A stretch of DNA of 10,564 bases from Kofleriaceae bacterium (GTDB lineage: Bacteria > Myxococcota_A > Polyangia > Haliangiales > Haliangiaceae): positions 1-10,564 of the forward strand of contig JAHEAK010000124.1 of NCBI GenBank assembly GCA_024642805.1. The letters are read 5' to 3'. Each line of letters opens with the position of its first letter. Positions within the stretch are counted from its first letter, which is position 1. This document shows positions 1-6,170 of this stretch, one piece after another. The position numbers and the translations under genes are program-made. Below the pieces are notes generated by a model that saw only the letters and a program-made list of their open reading frames with translations, was not told where the DNA came from and made no database searches.

Positions 1-282
1 ACCACGGTCGTGGACGCCGGTGTCGAGCTGCGCGTCGAACAGGAGAACCCGGAGGCGGGTCTCTTCGGTTGCGCCTTCGACGTGGCCTTGCGTGGGGCTG
101 GCCCAGATGAAGTACTGATCGTGCGCGTCAACCTGGGCGTCGACGGCATGGCCCTTTTCACCGAGACCGTTGAGCCCGCCTTCGCGGTCGCGAGTATCGG
201 CTTTGACCCACAGCGCGAGTGTCTTGGCAGCAAGGCCGCCGCGGCCGTCGCCAAACAGCCCTATGACGCCGCCCTCGACCAT
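1..282 (-). CDS. Partial LamG/concanavalin A-like domain protein (3' end outside window)
   Basis: The minus strand is open from position 369 to the left edge. It encodes about 94 residues after the only usable start, ATG at 282-280. The early stretch TLALWVKADT, then an EKG and later RLRVLLFDAQL, resembles the first strands of LamG/laminin-G-like beta-sandwich domains, which commonly carry an 'LxxWVKP' strand near the N-terminus. Such domains bind sugars or surface ligands in secreted bacterial proteins. No signal peptide or lipobox precedes the domain, and AGGG lies directly against the ATG, too close for a normal ribosome site. The gene may therefore be 5'-truncated, a remnant, or translated from elsewhere. 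It lies in the same frame as the 156-residue gene upstream, separated by that gene's TAG. The plus strand is also open here (10-306), and GC content at first and third codon positions is about equal, so strand choice rests on the LamG resemblance alone. Confidence 0.45.
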   Translation of the reverse strand, partial: MVEGGVIGLFGDGRGGLAAKTLALWVKADTRDREGGLNGLGEKGHAVDAQVDAHDQYFIWASPTQGHVEGATEETRLRVLLFDAQLDTGVHDRG

Positions 283-330
283 CCCTGGGTCGCACGTCAG
301 CGCTAGCGCGCTGCGTATGGCCCAGGGCGG

Positions 331-382
331 GTGCCAGTGGATGTGCCAGTGGATGTGCCAGTGGATGTGCTAGTGGATGTGC
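331..382. repeat. 12-bp tandem repeat, four copies, spanning a stop codon
   Basis: The unit GTGCCAGTGGAT occurs at 331-342, 343-354 and 355-366. A fourth copy with one change (GTGCTAGTGGAT) is at 367-378, followed by a partial GTGC. On the minus strand it reads His-Ile-His-Trp per unit. The single C-to-T difference in the fourth copy turns the TGG (Trp) codon into TAG, which is the stop codon of the gene at 370-840. That gene's last residues, His-Ile-His, are therefore encoded by the repeat. Confidence 0.9.
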
Positions 383-840
383 TTGACCTTCGGGACGTAG
401 GCGCCCTTCACATTGAGGGGCTCGAGTAGGTCGTAGATCGCAGGTGGAATCTTCAGCCCCGACACAGGGAATTCCATCGCGTTCTGGCCCTCGACGGGCA
501 CGGGGAAAAAGAGGATGGGCTCGCCGAGTCCGTTGTAACCAAGCTGCACCAGCGCGTCCGAATCCACCACCTGCTCATCGTTGGGGTGAAAGTGCTCGCG
601 CACGCGATAGAAACCCTCGGGCTTGAGAGAGACCAGGCCGGCGATGAAGCTCTCGTTCTCGACCAGGTAGCCCTTCTCAGAAAAACTCCACCTGTTGTTC
701 ACGTTCTCACCAGGCAACACGATCATGGAGCCGCCTTGCTGGCTGTGATTATGAAAATACACCAGGCGCGGTGCTTCGATGAAGTCGTCGCCCGAGGGGA
801 TGGGTTTGGTGGCTCGATATAGCCCGCACTCTTTTGACAT
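370..840 (-). CDS. Uncharacterised conserved-looking 156-residue protein
   Basis: Function unknown. The protein begins MSKECGLYRATKPIPSG and has no signal peptide or membrane segment, so it is probably cytoplasmic. It looks like a compact globular domain: YFHNHSQQGG near residue 30, LPGENVNNRW and FSEKGYLV near 45-60, GFYRVREHFHPNDE near 80-90, then LVQLGYNGLGEPILFFPVP. The aromatic and His-rich motifs suggest real conserved positions; I believe similar proteins occur in other myxobacteria but cannot confirm it here. A TTG two codons upstream is open, but ATG at 840 is preferred because AAGAGAG sits 8 bases upstream. The C-terminus (KVKHIH) runs into the 12-bp repeat, where TAG ends the frame. 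The gene is transcribed away from the lipoprotein gene at 1198. Confidence 0.8.
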   Translation of the reverse strand: MSKECGLYRATKPIPSGDDFIEAPRLVYFHNHSQQGGSMIVLPGENVNNRWSFSEKGYLVENESFIAGLVSLKPEGFYRVREHFHPNDEQVVDSDALVQLGYNGLGEPILFFPVPVEGQNAMEFPVSGLKIPPAIYDLLEPLNVKGAYVPKVKHIH

Positions 841-946
841 GCTCAAATCTCTCTTTCGTCAGTGGCTAGCCATGGCATAGCGCACTTCTGCAAGGCGCGC
901 CCACCGCTTTGCGACGCATGCTTCATGGCCGCTCCTCTCGATCAAC

Positions 947-975
947 GATAGATCACGAATGAGTTTTCTTGTCGA
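947..975 (-). promoter_or_regulatory. Possible sigma-70-like promoter for the 370-840 gene
   Basis: On the minus strand TCGACA (975-970) is followed after 17 bases by TCTATC (952-947). The -35 matches TTGACA at five of six positions and the -10 is poor (three of six). Transcription would start near 940 and give a leader of about 100 bases. The spacing is ideal but the -10 is weak, so this is a candidate only. Confidence 0.3.
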
Positions 976-988
976 GGGCGGCATCGGA

Positions 989-1006
989 GATTCTCTCGAA
1001 AGAATC
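989..1006. promoter_or_regulatory. 18-bp imperfect palindrome, candidate operator
   Basis: GATTCTcTCGAaAGAATC has perfect 6-bp outer arms, a TCGA centre and one mismatched pair. It lies 13 bases upstream of the candidate -35 of the leftward promoter, in the AT-richer part of the divergent region. The size and symmetry suit a dimeric regulator. No regulator gene lies in the window, so this is inference from shape and position. Confidence 0.35.
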
Positions 1007-1197
1007 AAAATCAATTTCTCTGCGCGCATGCCTCGCCTTCCAGTCACAATGCACACTGCCGACAGTCAGTGGCTGCCCTTTTCAAGGGAGCACAGCTCAT
1101 GTTATGTCGCGTACTGTCAAGAGGAGACGGTCGAGGAGCCGGGACTGTGGTCTCGCGCCCAAAAGACAATCCGTCTCGGACCAGGAGAACAACGAAC

Positions 1198-2226
1198 ATG
1201 CGAAAACTACTCATTCCCTTCCTCATGCTCAGCCTTTTCGCCCTCGGCGCTTGCCCAGGCGGTGGCGTGCCAGGCGTACCTGATGCACCCAAAACCCCCA
1301 AAACGCCAACGGCACCTGGTGGTAAGCAAGAGGCCAGCGACGTCGATCCCAATACCTGTGGCAACTACGCGGCCAGCGATGCCGGCAAGAAGATCAAAGC
1401 ATTCTTGCAAGCGACTCTTGCGCTGAACAAGTCGGTTCTCGAAGCCGAAGCCGAGATGAAAGTTAGCTGCGGCGCCATGGCCGCTGAGCTGGGTGTTTCA
1501 GAGGAAGGCGACACCGCCACCGTTTGTAACGCCGTCTCCGAGGCCATCAAAGAGCACCTGAGCGTGGGCCTCAAGGCCGGTGCCGCTCTTACCCTCAAGT
1601 ACGAGCCAGCTGTCTGCACAGTCAACGCTTCGGCTGCCGCTTCGGCCGCCGCGTCTTGCGAAGGCAAGGCCAGCGCCGATGTCAGCGCAACCTGCCAAGG
1701 CACCTGTAACGGCACCTGCGATGGCACCTGCGCCGGCACCAATAAAGGTGGCAAGTGCAACGGTCAGTGCCAGGGCACCTGCCAAGGCGAGTGCAGTGGA
1801 GCTGCCGAGGTCGATGCCTCCGCCGAGTGCAAGACCAGCGCGGAAGTGAACGCCAGCGTCGAGGCCACCTGCACCGAGCCTAAGCTGGAAGTCACCTTCA
1901 AGGCCAAGATGGTCGCCGACGCCCCCAAAGTGGAGAAGGTCAAGAAAGCTCTCATGAAGGGCATGCCCAAACTGCTCAAGCTGCAAGCCTACGTCAAGGT
2001 CCCGCTCATGAGCGCCTTTGTCACCTGGAGCAAGTCGGCCAAGAGTCTGGCTGCCTCGGGCGCCAAGCTCTACGGCTCGATGGGCGATCAGGCTGCCTGT
2101 ATCGGCGGTCAGCTCGCCGGTGCTCTGGCCATGGTCGGAGCCGTGAAGTCGTCTCTCGACGTCCAAGTCGAGGTCTCGGTTTCGGTCTCTGCCTCGGCTT
2201 CGGCTGAGGGTTCCGCTGGCAAGTAA
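1198..2226 (+). CDS. Cysteine-ladder lipoprotein
   Basis: This 342-residue protein is exported and lipidated. MRKLLIPFLMLSLFALGAC is a textbook lipoprotein signal with lipobox LGAC and acceptor Cys19. A Pro/Gly/Thr linker (20-45) follows, then a helical part with scattered cysteines (54, 91, 110), an Ala/Ser-rich stretch, and a cysteine ladder at 166-199. In the ladder two groups of four cysteines each repeat every fourth residue (166, 170, 174, 178 and 187, 191, 195, 199), separated by the linker AGTNKGGK. After Cys19 there are 16 cysteines in all, compatible with full disulfide pairing in the periplasm. The C-terminal part (about 228-320) is Lys-rich and probably helical, ending in an alternating Val/Ser/Ala tail. 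The start is set by AGGAGA nine bases upstream, although the frame is open further 5'. A strong hairpin follows the stop. I recognise the style from myxobacterial surface proteins but not a named family; function is unknown. Confidence 0.85.
   Translation: MRKLLIPFLMLSLFALGACPGGGVPGVPDAPKTPKTPTAPGGKQEASDVDPNTCGNYAASDAGKKIKAFLQATLALNKSVLEAEAEMKVSCGAMAAELGVSEEGDTATVCNAVSEAIKEHLSVGLKAGAALTLKYEPAVCTVNASAAASAAASCEGKASADVSATCQGTCNGTCDGTCAGTNKGGKCNGQCQGTCQGECSGAAEVDASAECKTSAEVNASVEATCTEPKLEVTFKAKMVADAPKVEKVKKALMKGMPKLLKLQAYVKVPLMSAFVTWSKSAKSLAASGAKLYGSMGDQAACIGGQLAGALAMVGAVKSSLDVQVEVSVSVSASASAEGSAGK
1687..1796 (+). repeat. 12-bp periodic repeat encoding the cysteine ladder
   Basis: The 12-bp unit GGCACCTGyrrc-like (Gly-Thr-Cys-x) recurs at 1699-1710, 1711-1722 and 1723-1734. 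Diverged units precede it (1687-1698) and follow it after a 15-base interruption (about 1753-1796). Each unit supplies one cysteine. The copies differ mainly at the variable fourth residue (Gln, Asn, Asp, Ala), as expected after duplication and selection for the Cys spacing. Confidence 0.75.
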
Positions 2227-2242
2227 GCCACACCGCTACCTC

Positions 2243-2282
2243 CATGAAGGCGCCGGCATTGCTGGCGCCTTCATGCGTTTCG
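2243..2282 (+). terminator. Strong hairpin terminator after the lipoprotein gene
   Basis: The arms CATGAAGGCGCCGGC (2243-2257) and GCTGGCGCCTTCATG (2261-2275) pair over 15 bp with a single G-U pair and a 3-base loop (ATT). The hairpin begins 17 bases past the stop codon. The following CGTTT gives only a short T run, so termination may need Rho or rest mainly on the GC-rich stem. Confidence 0.8.
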
Positions 2283-2312
2283 GTGCAATGTGCGCGCGCT
2301 CGTAGCAAATCC

Positions 2313-2341
2313 TTGAACAAACCCTGCTTTGTGTGTACGAA
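2313..2341 (+). promoter_or_regulatory. Possible promoter of the acidic/basic disordered protein gene
   Basis: TTGAAC (2313-2318) is followed after 17 bases by TACGAA (2336-2341). The -35 matches four of six consensus bases and the -10 three. The predicted start near 2348 would leave a leader of only about 15 bases before ATG 2363, just enough for the ribosome site AAAGGG. A TTGAAC also lies upstream of the next gene (3579-3584). Confidence 0.3.
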
Positions 2342-2362
2342 CCCCCTCCCAAAGGGCTTGTT
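2316..2362 (+). promoter_or_regulatory. Inverted repeat that could mask the ribosome site of the 2363 gene
   Basis: AACAAACCC (2316-2324) can pair with GGGCTTGTT (2354-2362) with one mismatch. The 3' arm covers the last three bases of the ribosome site AAAGGG (2351-2356) and ends directly against the ATG. This would matter only for transcripts begun upstream of 2316, for example read-through from the lipoprotein gene. A transcript from the nearby candidate promoter would lack the 5' arm. Confidence 0.3.
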
Positions 2363-3523
2363 ATGAAGAATCTTACTGAGTTTTCCGGTCTTGTTCTCCG
2401 CCGCGCCGCTGAAGTGCGCGCCCAAAAGCTCGTCGAGCTGAAGGCGCAACTTGAGAGCGCACCCGCGCCTGTCGCGCCTGCCGCAGAAGCCGCCGCACAG
2501 GCTGACGCAGAGCTCAGCTCGGAAGCGGGGCAAGCGCCCGCCGAAGCGCAAGATGCGGCGCCCGCCGACGAGAGCGCTCAGAGTGAGGCCAGCGAAGAAG
2601 CCCTCGCCGAGGCAGCTCCAGAAGCTTCCGCCGATGCCGAGCAAGCTGCTGCCTCCGCCGACGGCGACGCACACGCTGCTCCTGAGGCTTCCGCCGATGC
2701 CGGTGACGGTGACGGGGCTGGCGATCGGGGCCCGCGCGTCGACGATGCCGCGCTCAGTGCCGCTGTTGCCGAAGCAATGGGCCTGAGCGAAGAGCGCGCG
2801 AAATACATCATGGGCGCCCTCAAGGCGGTTGGCCGCAAGAACCTGGCGCAGGTTCGCAACGTGCGCGTCTTCCAAGGCGAGACCGGCCCATCCGGCGCCT
2901 ACAGCGTCGACGATCTGCACTTCGTGGTCGACAAGATCATCGTTCCTTCGGCGGCTCGCGGTCGCGATGAAGGAGGCCGAGGTCGTGACGGCAAGGGCGG
3001 CAAGGGCAAAGGCCGTGACTCTGGCGGTCGCAGCAGCGGCGGCGGCGGCGGCGGACCACGCCCAGGCGGTGGCGGTGGTGGCGGACCACGCCCAGGTGGA
3101 CGCGCAACCGGAGGCTTCGATGGTGGCCTTCGCGACGAGCGCCCCGGCGATGTTCCCAACGGCGGCCTTGGCTGGTCGCTATCCCGTGCCCCTGGCGAGA
3201 ACAAGCGCGGCGAAGGTCGCGGCAAACCTGCCGGCCGCAAAGGCCCACGTCGTGGCAAGCCTGGTGGCAATCGCCCCGATGGTGCACGCCCAGCAGGTGC
3301 ACGCCCAGGTGGCGGACGCCCTGCTGGTGGCAACCCTGGTAGCGACAAGCCTGGCGAAGCCCCAAGGCGCAACAGCCGCCGTGGTGGCCGCGGTGGTCAA
3401 GGCAAGGCGCCTGAGGTCATCGTCAAGCCAACCCACACGAGTGCGCCGGCAGCTGCCCCCAAAGAGCAGCAGCCACAAAACGCCGCTCCGGCCGTCGAGA
3501 CCAACGGCGCCGAGACGAAATAG
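2363..3523 (+). CDS. Disordered protein: acidic Ala/Glu half, small folded core, basic Gly/Arg/Pro-rich half
   Basis: This 386-residue protein is unnamed. Residues 1-33 form a predicted amphipathic helix (MKNLTEFSGLVLRRAAEVRA and on). Residues 34-125 are Ala/Glu/Asp/Pro-rich and strongly acidic. Residues 128-195 are the only globular-looking part (AVAEAMGLSEERAKYIMGAL, then VRNVRVFQGE and DDLHFVVDKII). Residues 198-350 are rich in Gly, Arg, Lys and Pro, including a Gly6-Pro-Arg-Pro repeat, resembling the RGG-type tails of RNA-binding proteins. There is no signal peptide or membrane span, so it is cytoplasmic. A nucleic-acid or ribosome-associated role is plausible from the basic tail but is inference. 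The start is ATG 2363 with AAAGGG 6 bases upstream; a GTG ten codons earlier is open but lacks a ribosome site. Two hairpins follow the stop. Confidence 0.8.
   Translation: MKNLTEFSGLVLRRAAEVRAQKLVELKAQLESAPAPVAPAAEAAAQADAELSSEAGQAPAEAQDAAPADESAQSEASEEALAEAAPEASADAEQAAASADGDAHAAPEASADAGDGDGAGDRGPRVDDAALSAAVAEAMGLSEERAKYIMGALKAVGRKNLAQVRNVRVFQGETGPSGAYSVDDLHFVVDKIIVPSAARGRDEGGRGRDGKGGKGKGRDSGGRSSGGGGGGPRPGGGGGGGPRPGGRATGGFDGGLRDERPGDVPNGGLGWSLSRAPGENKRGEGRGKPAGRKGPRRGKPGGNRPDGARPAGARPGGGRPAGGNPGSDKPGEAPRRNSRRGGRGGQGKAPEVIVKPTHTSAPAAAPKEQQPQNAAPAVETNGAETK
3051..3098 (+). repeat. 30-bp repeat, Gly-rich/PRPGG
   Basis: A block beginning GCGGACCACGCCCAGG is present at 3051 and again at 3081, a 30-base period. 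It encodes a Gly run followed by Pro-Arg-Pro-Gly-Gly within the basic half of the protein. Confidence 0.75.
3281..3340 (+). repeat. 15-bp tandem repeat, Gly/Ala/Arg/Pro pentapeptide
   Basis: GGTGCACGCCCAGCA at 3281-3295 is nearly repeated at 3296-3310. More diverged copies lie at 3311-3325 and 3326-3340. Each unit encodes a five-residue block of the Gly-Ala-Arg-Pro-Ala type. Confidence 0.7.
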
Positions 3524-3524
3524 C

Positions 3525-3580
3525 GCGCAACTGTGCGCAGCCCATGGGGTCCTACCCATGGGCGGCCTGCCGTCTTTGTT
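3525..3580 (+). terminator. Double hairpin after the 2363 gene, probable terminator
   Basis: A small stem GCGCA/TGCGC (3525-3538) begins next to the stop codon. A perfect 9-bp stem GCCCATGGG/CCCATGGGC (3540-3563) with a 6-base loop follows. Downstream is GTCTTTGTT, a broken T-rich stretch. The second hairpin is the better terminator. Confidence 0.55.
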
Positions 3581-3606
3581 GAACTTTGCTCAGCTGGGTG
3601 TAGTAA
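3579..3606 (+). promoter_or_regulatory. Weak candidate promoter of the 3643 gene
   Basis: TTGAAC (3579-3584) is followed after 16 bases by TAGTAA (3601-3606). Both boxes are imperfect. The gene lies beyond a terminator-like structure and needs its own promoter, which is the main argument for this one. Confidence 0.25.
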
Positions 3607-3612
3607 CATACA

Positions 3613-3638
3613 GACTCCCCTTTGTCGGAGTCCGGAGG
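3613..3638 (+). promoter_or_regulatory. Leader hairpin next to the ribosome site GGAGG
   Basis: GACTCC (3613-3618) and GGAGTC (3627-3632) form a perfect 6-bp stem with an 8-base loop. It ends two bases before the Shine-Dalgarno GGAGG (3634-3638). The ATG follows 4 bases later at 3643, which fixes the start over a GTG seven codons upstream. The hairpin may protect the 5' end or adjust ribosome loading; it does not include GGAGG itself. Confidence 0.4.
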
Positions 3639-3642
3639 ATTC

Positions 3643-4149
3643 ATGACGGTACGAAGCTCGATAGCCCCTCTCCTTGCCCTGTCCTTGGGCCTCTTCCTCT
3701 TTGCCCCTCAGGCTCGCGCTGACAAGCCCGACCCTATCGCCAAGGCCTTCAAGGGTCAGCTCATCATCTCCGAAGACGAGTTGCCTGCGCCTGACCCGAG
3801 CGATGCCAAGGGCACGATCAAGACCTACAAGCAGCTGGCGCTCAAGACCATCACCGGGTCAGTCGCCGACGGCGTGGCCACCTTCGACTTCCACTTCACC
3901 GCCTTCATGAAGGCCAAGCCAAAGACTTCCAGTCTCACACTTGAGTTCTACACGGACGACAAAGAGAAGCTCTTTGTTGCTGACAAGCGCCTCAATGGCG
4001 CCGATCCGAACGTGAGTATCTTGGCCTCGACGGTGAAGATTAGCGAGGACGAGAACCTAAACCGCAATCGCAAGTACACCGTCAACCTGGTGGCGACGCA
4101 GGGCAAAAAGTCGGTCATCCTGGCGACCACCAAGATCGCCACGAAGTAG
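3643..4149 (+). CDS. Small secreted protein of unknown function
   Basis: The 168-residue product begins with a clear Sec signal peptide: a short n-region with Arg4, a Leu/Ala/Phe-rich core (about residues 7-22) and the cleavage motif ARA before Asp27. The mature part of about 142 residues has no cysteine, so it is a soluble periplasmic or secreted protein rather than a lipoprotein. It is Lys- and Thr-rich with alternating hydrophobic patterning (ATFDFHFTAF, SSLTLEFYTD, YTVNLVATQG, SVILATTKIATK), which suggests a beta-sandwich. I do not recognise the family. The start is supported by GGAGG just upstream. The gene converges on the transketolase gene, with 26 bases between the two stop codons and no strong shared terminator visible. 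Confidence 0.85.
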   Translation: MTVRSSIAPLLALSLGLFLFAPQARADKPDPIAKAFKGQLIISEDELPAPDPSDAKGTIKTYKQLALKTITGSVADGVATFDFHFTAFMKAKPKTSSLTLEFYTDDKEKLFVADKRLNGADPNVSILASTVKISEDENLNRNRKYTVNLVATQGKKSVILATTKIATK

Positions 4150-4175
4150 TCGCTCAGCGCTCTCGAGCCGCGCTA

Positions 4176-6170
4176 TCAAGCCATGACGCGGTGTGCGGCG
4201 GCGATGAGGTTTGCAGCCGTGAGCCCGTACTTTTCGTAGAGAAGCTCGGCGGGCGCCGAGGCACCAAAACGATCGACGCCGACCACCTCGCCGGCGTCGC
4301 CGACCCAGCGCTCCCAGCCGAGAGTCGCTCCTGCTTCGATAGCGACACGGGCGCGCACGCTTGGTGGCAGGACCTGGTCGCGATAGCTCTTGTCCTGGGC
4401 GGAGAAGGCCTCCCAGCAGGGCATCGATACCACGCGTACCGCCACGCCTTCAGCCGCCAGCGTCGCCCGAGCCTGCATGGCGATTTCCACTTCGGATCCG
4501 GTCGCACACAGAATGAGAGCCGGTGTGCCCTGGCAGTCGGCCAGCACGTAGGCGCCGCGCGACACATCTGCTTTGTCGGTACCTGGCTGCACTTCCAAGT
4601 CCTGGCGCGAGAGCACCAGCGCGGTCGGTCCTTCGGTGCGCTGCATAGCGTAGCGCCAGGCAGCGGCGGTCTCATTGGCGTCGGCGGGTCGCACCACCGC
4701 GAGGTTTGGCATCACTCGCAATGCCATCAAGTGCTCGACGGGTTGATGCGTCGGACCGTCCTCACCTAGGCCAATGGAGTCGTGGGTCCAGCAGTAGATG
4801 ACGGGTTGGCCATTGAGGGCGGCAACCCGAACCGCTGGCCGCATGTAGTCGGAGAACACGAAGAAGGTGGCGGCGTAGGGACGCAGGCCGCCGTGATAGT
4901 CGATGCCGTTGCAGATGGCGCCCATGGCATGCTCGCGCACGCCGAAGTGGATGTTGCGACCGGCGCCGCTAACGCCATCGAAAGAGCCGCCATCGTTAAT
5001 CAGGGTCTTGGTCGAGCAGCTGAGGTCGGCATCACCGCCGATGAGCCAGGGCACCGTGGCAGCGATGGCGTTTTGCACCTTGCCTGCCGCCGAACGGGTC
5101 GCGATCTTGTCGCCGGCCTTCCACACCGGCAGGGCCTTGTCCCAGCCGGGTGGCAGCTTGCCTGCCATGGCCAGTTGCCAAGAGGCGGCCAGCTCGGGAT
5201 GCGCCTTCTCGTAGGCGGCGAAGGCCTGCTTCCAGGCGGCATTCTGCTTGCCGCCGGCCGCGCCTGGCTCGGCCATGTGCGCCTTGACCTCAGCGGGTAC
5301 TTGCAGCGCACCCTCAAGGGTCCAACCAAGAGCCTTCTTGGTGAGGGCAATCTCGGCATCGCCAAGCGGCGAACCGTGCGAGCTCGACTTGCCTGCCTTG
5401 TTTGGCGATCCAAAGCCGATGGTGGTGTGCACGAAGATGAGCGTCGGCTTGCCAGTCTCCGCCTTGCCGGCGGCAATCGCAGCGTCCAGCGCCGCCAGAT
5501 CGCTATCGCCATTCTCGACACGAATTACCTGCCAGCCGTAGCTGCGGTAGCGCGCGCACACGTCCTCTGTCATGGTCATCTCGGCGGGACCATCGAGAGT
5601 GATGTCGTTGGCGTCGTACAGGCAGATGAGCTTGCCGAGCTTGAGGTGACCGGCCAGCGAGGCAGCCTCGCACGCAACGCCCTCCATGACATCGCCATCG
5701 GAGATGATGCCGTAGGTGAAGTGATCGACGATGGTGTGCCCTGGGCGATTGTAGTAATTGGCGAGCGAGCGCTCGGCGATGGCCATACCGACGAGGTTGG
5801 CTGCGCCTTGCCCGAGCGGCCCGGTGGTCGCTTCGACGCCGGCGGTGTGAAAGGACTCGGGATGGCCTGGGCATTTGGAGCCCCACTGCCTGAAGCTGGC
5901 GATGTCATCGAGGCTCAGTGGGTAGCCGCTCAAGTGCAAGAGCGAGTACAGGAGCATGCTGCCGTGCCCCGGAGAGAGCACGAAGCGATCGCGATTGGGC
6001 CACTTGGGATCCTTGGGATCGTGACGCAGATGGTGCTGCCAGAGCGCGTAGGCCATCGGTGCAGCGCCAAGCGGCAGGCCGGGATGGCCCGAGTTGGCCT
6101 TTTGGATGGCGTCGATGGAAAGGGTGCGAATGGTGTTGATGCTCAACGCAGCCAGGCTCTCAGTGCTCAT
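4176..6170 (-). CDS. tkt: Transketolase
   Basis: Transketolase moves two-carbon units between sugar phosphates in the non-oxidative pentose phosphate pathway, using thiamine diphosphate and a divalent metal. The 664-residue product is full length for the family. It carries NSGHPG (His29), SPGHGS (His69), GPLGQG (117-122) and the diphosphate/metal motif SDGDVMEG through DANDITLDG (157-192). It also has SSHGSPLG (His265), GVREH with the catalytic Glu413, THDSIGLGEDGPTHQPVEH (His463, Asp471, His475) and LSRQDL with the phosphate-binding Arg522. The C-terminal domain is present, with LILCATGSEVEIA and GWERWVG. The start is ATG 6170, with AGGG 8 bases upstream; the frame is open 19 codons further without support. 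The gene begins 34 bases after the MFS gene and is the last gene of the leftward operon. No key residue appears to be missing. Confidence 0.97.
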   Translation of the reverse strand: MSTESLAALSINTIRTLSIDAIQKANSGHPGLPLGAAPMAYALWQHHLRHDPKDPKWPNRDRFVLSPGHGSMLLYSLLHLSGYPLSLDDIASFRQWGSKCPGHPESFHTAGVEATTGPLGQGAANLVGMAIAERSLANYYNRPGHTIVDHFTYGIISDGDVMEGVACEAASLAGHLKLGKLICLYDANDITLDGPAEMTMTEDVCARYRSYGWQVIRVENGDSDLAALDAAIAAGKAETGKPTLIFVHTTIGFGSPNKAGKSSSHGSPLGDAEIALTKKALGWTLEGALQVPAEVKAHMAEPGAAGGKQNAAWKQAFAAYEKAHPELAASWQLAMAGKLPPGWDKALPVWKAGDKIATRSAAGKVQNAIAATVPWLIGGDADLSCSTKTLINDGGSFDGVSGAGRNIHFGVREHAMGAICNGIDYHGGLRPYAATFFVFSDYMRPAVRVAALNGQPVIYCWTHDSIGLGEDGPTHQPVEHLMALRVMPNLAVVRPADANETAAAWRYAMQRTEGPTALVLSRQDLEVQPGTDKADVSRGAYVLADCQGTPALILCATGSEVEIAMQARATLAAEGVAVRVVSMPCWEAFSAQDKSYRDQVLPPSVRARVAIEAGATLGWERWVGDAGEVVGVDRFGASAPAELLYEKYGLTAANLIAAAHRVMA

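Larger units (their letters stand above)
841..1197. other. Divergent intergenic region, 357 bases
   Basis: This stretch separates two divergent genes. It holds a possible minus-strand promoter (947-975), an 18-bp imperfect palindrome (989-1006) and, at the right end, the ribosome site of the lipoprotein gene (AGGAGA, 1183-1188). For the plus strand I see only a weak pair, TTTTCA about 17-18 bases before TTATGTC near 1100. Short open frames exist on both strands, but none has a convincing ribosome site or protein-like composition. Part of the interval is locally AT-richer (about 960-1020), as expected for regulatory DNA in a GC-rich genome. Confidence 0.6.

Noticed and set aside
10..306. Plus-strand frame at the left edge as a real gene end
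   Set aside because: It cannot be fully excluded, but the opposite frame has a LamG-like TLALWVKAD strand while this one shows no family resemblance; kept as the alternative reading.
331..382. CRISPR-like or binding-site array
   Set aside because: Units are 12 bp with no spacers and fit a coding-frame slippage repeat.
859..1056. Minus-strand 65-codon frame in the divergent intergenic region
   Set aside because: It starts amid candidate regulatory DNA without a ribosome site and has no recognisable protein character.
2021..3372. Minus-strand open frames opposite the lipoprotein end and the disordered protein
   Set aside because: One crosses the terminator hairpin and promoter region of the plus genes. 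Their Pro/Arg and Leu/Gly-rich content follows from the low-complexity DNA of the plus-strand gene.
2829..3722. Plus-strand 297-codon frame overlapping the disordered protein and the secreted protein
   Set aside because: It is an out-of-frame Ala/Val-rich translation of a repeat-rich gene, it runs through the terminator hairpins and overlaps the signal peptide of the next gene.
4150..4175. Bidirectional terminator between the convergent genes
   Set aside because: Only short GCTC/GAGC pairings and no T tract on either strand were found.
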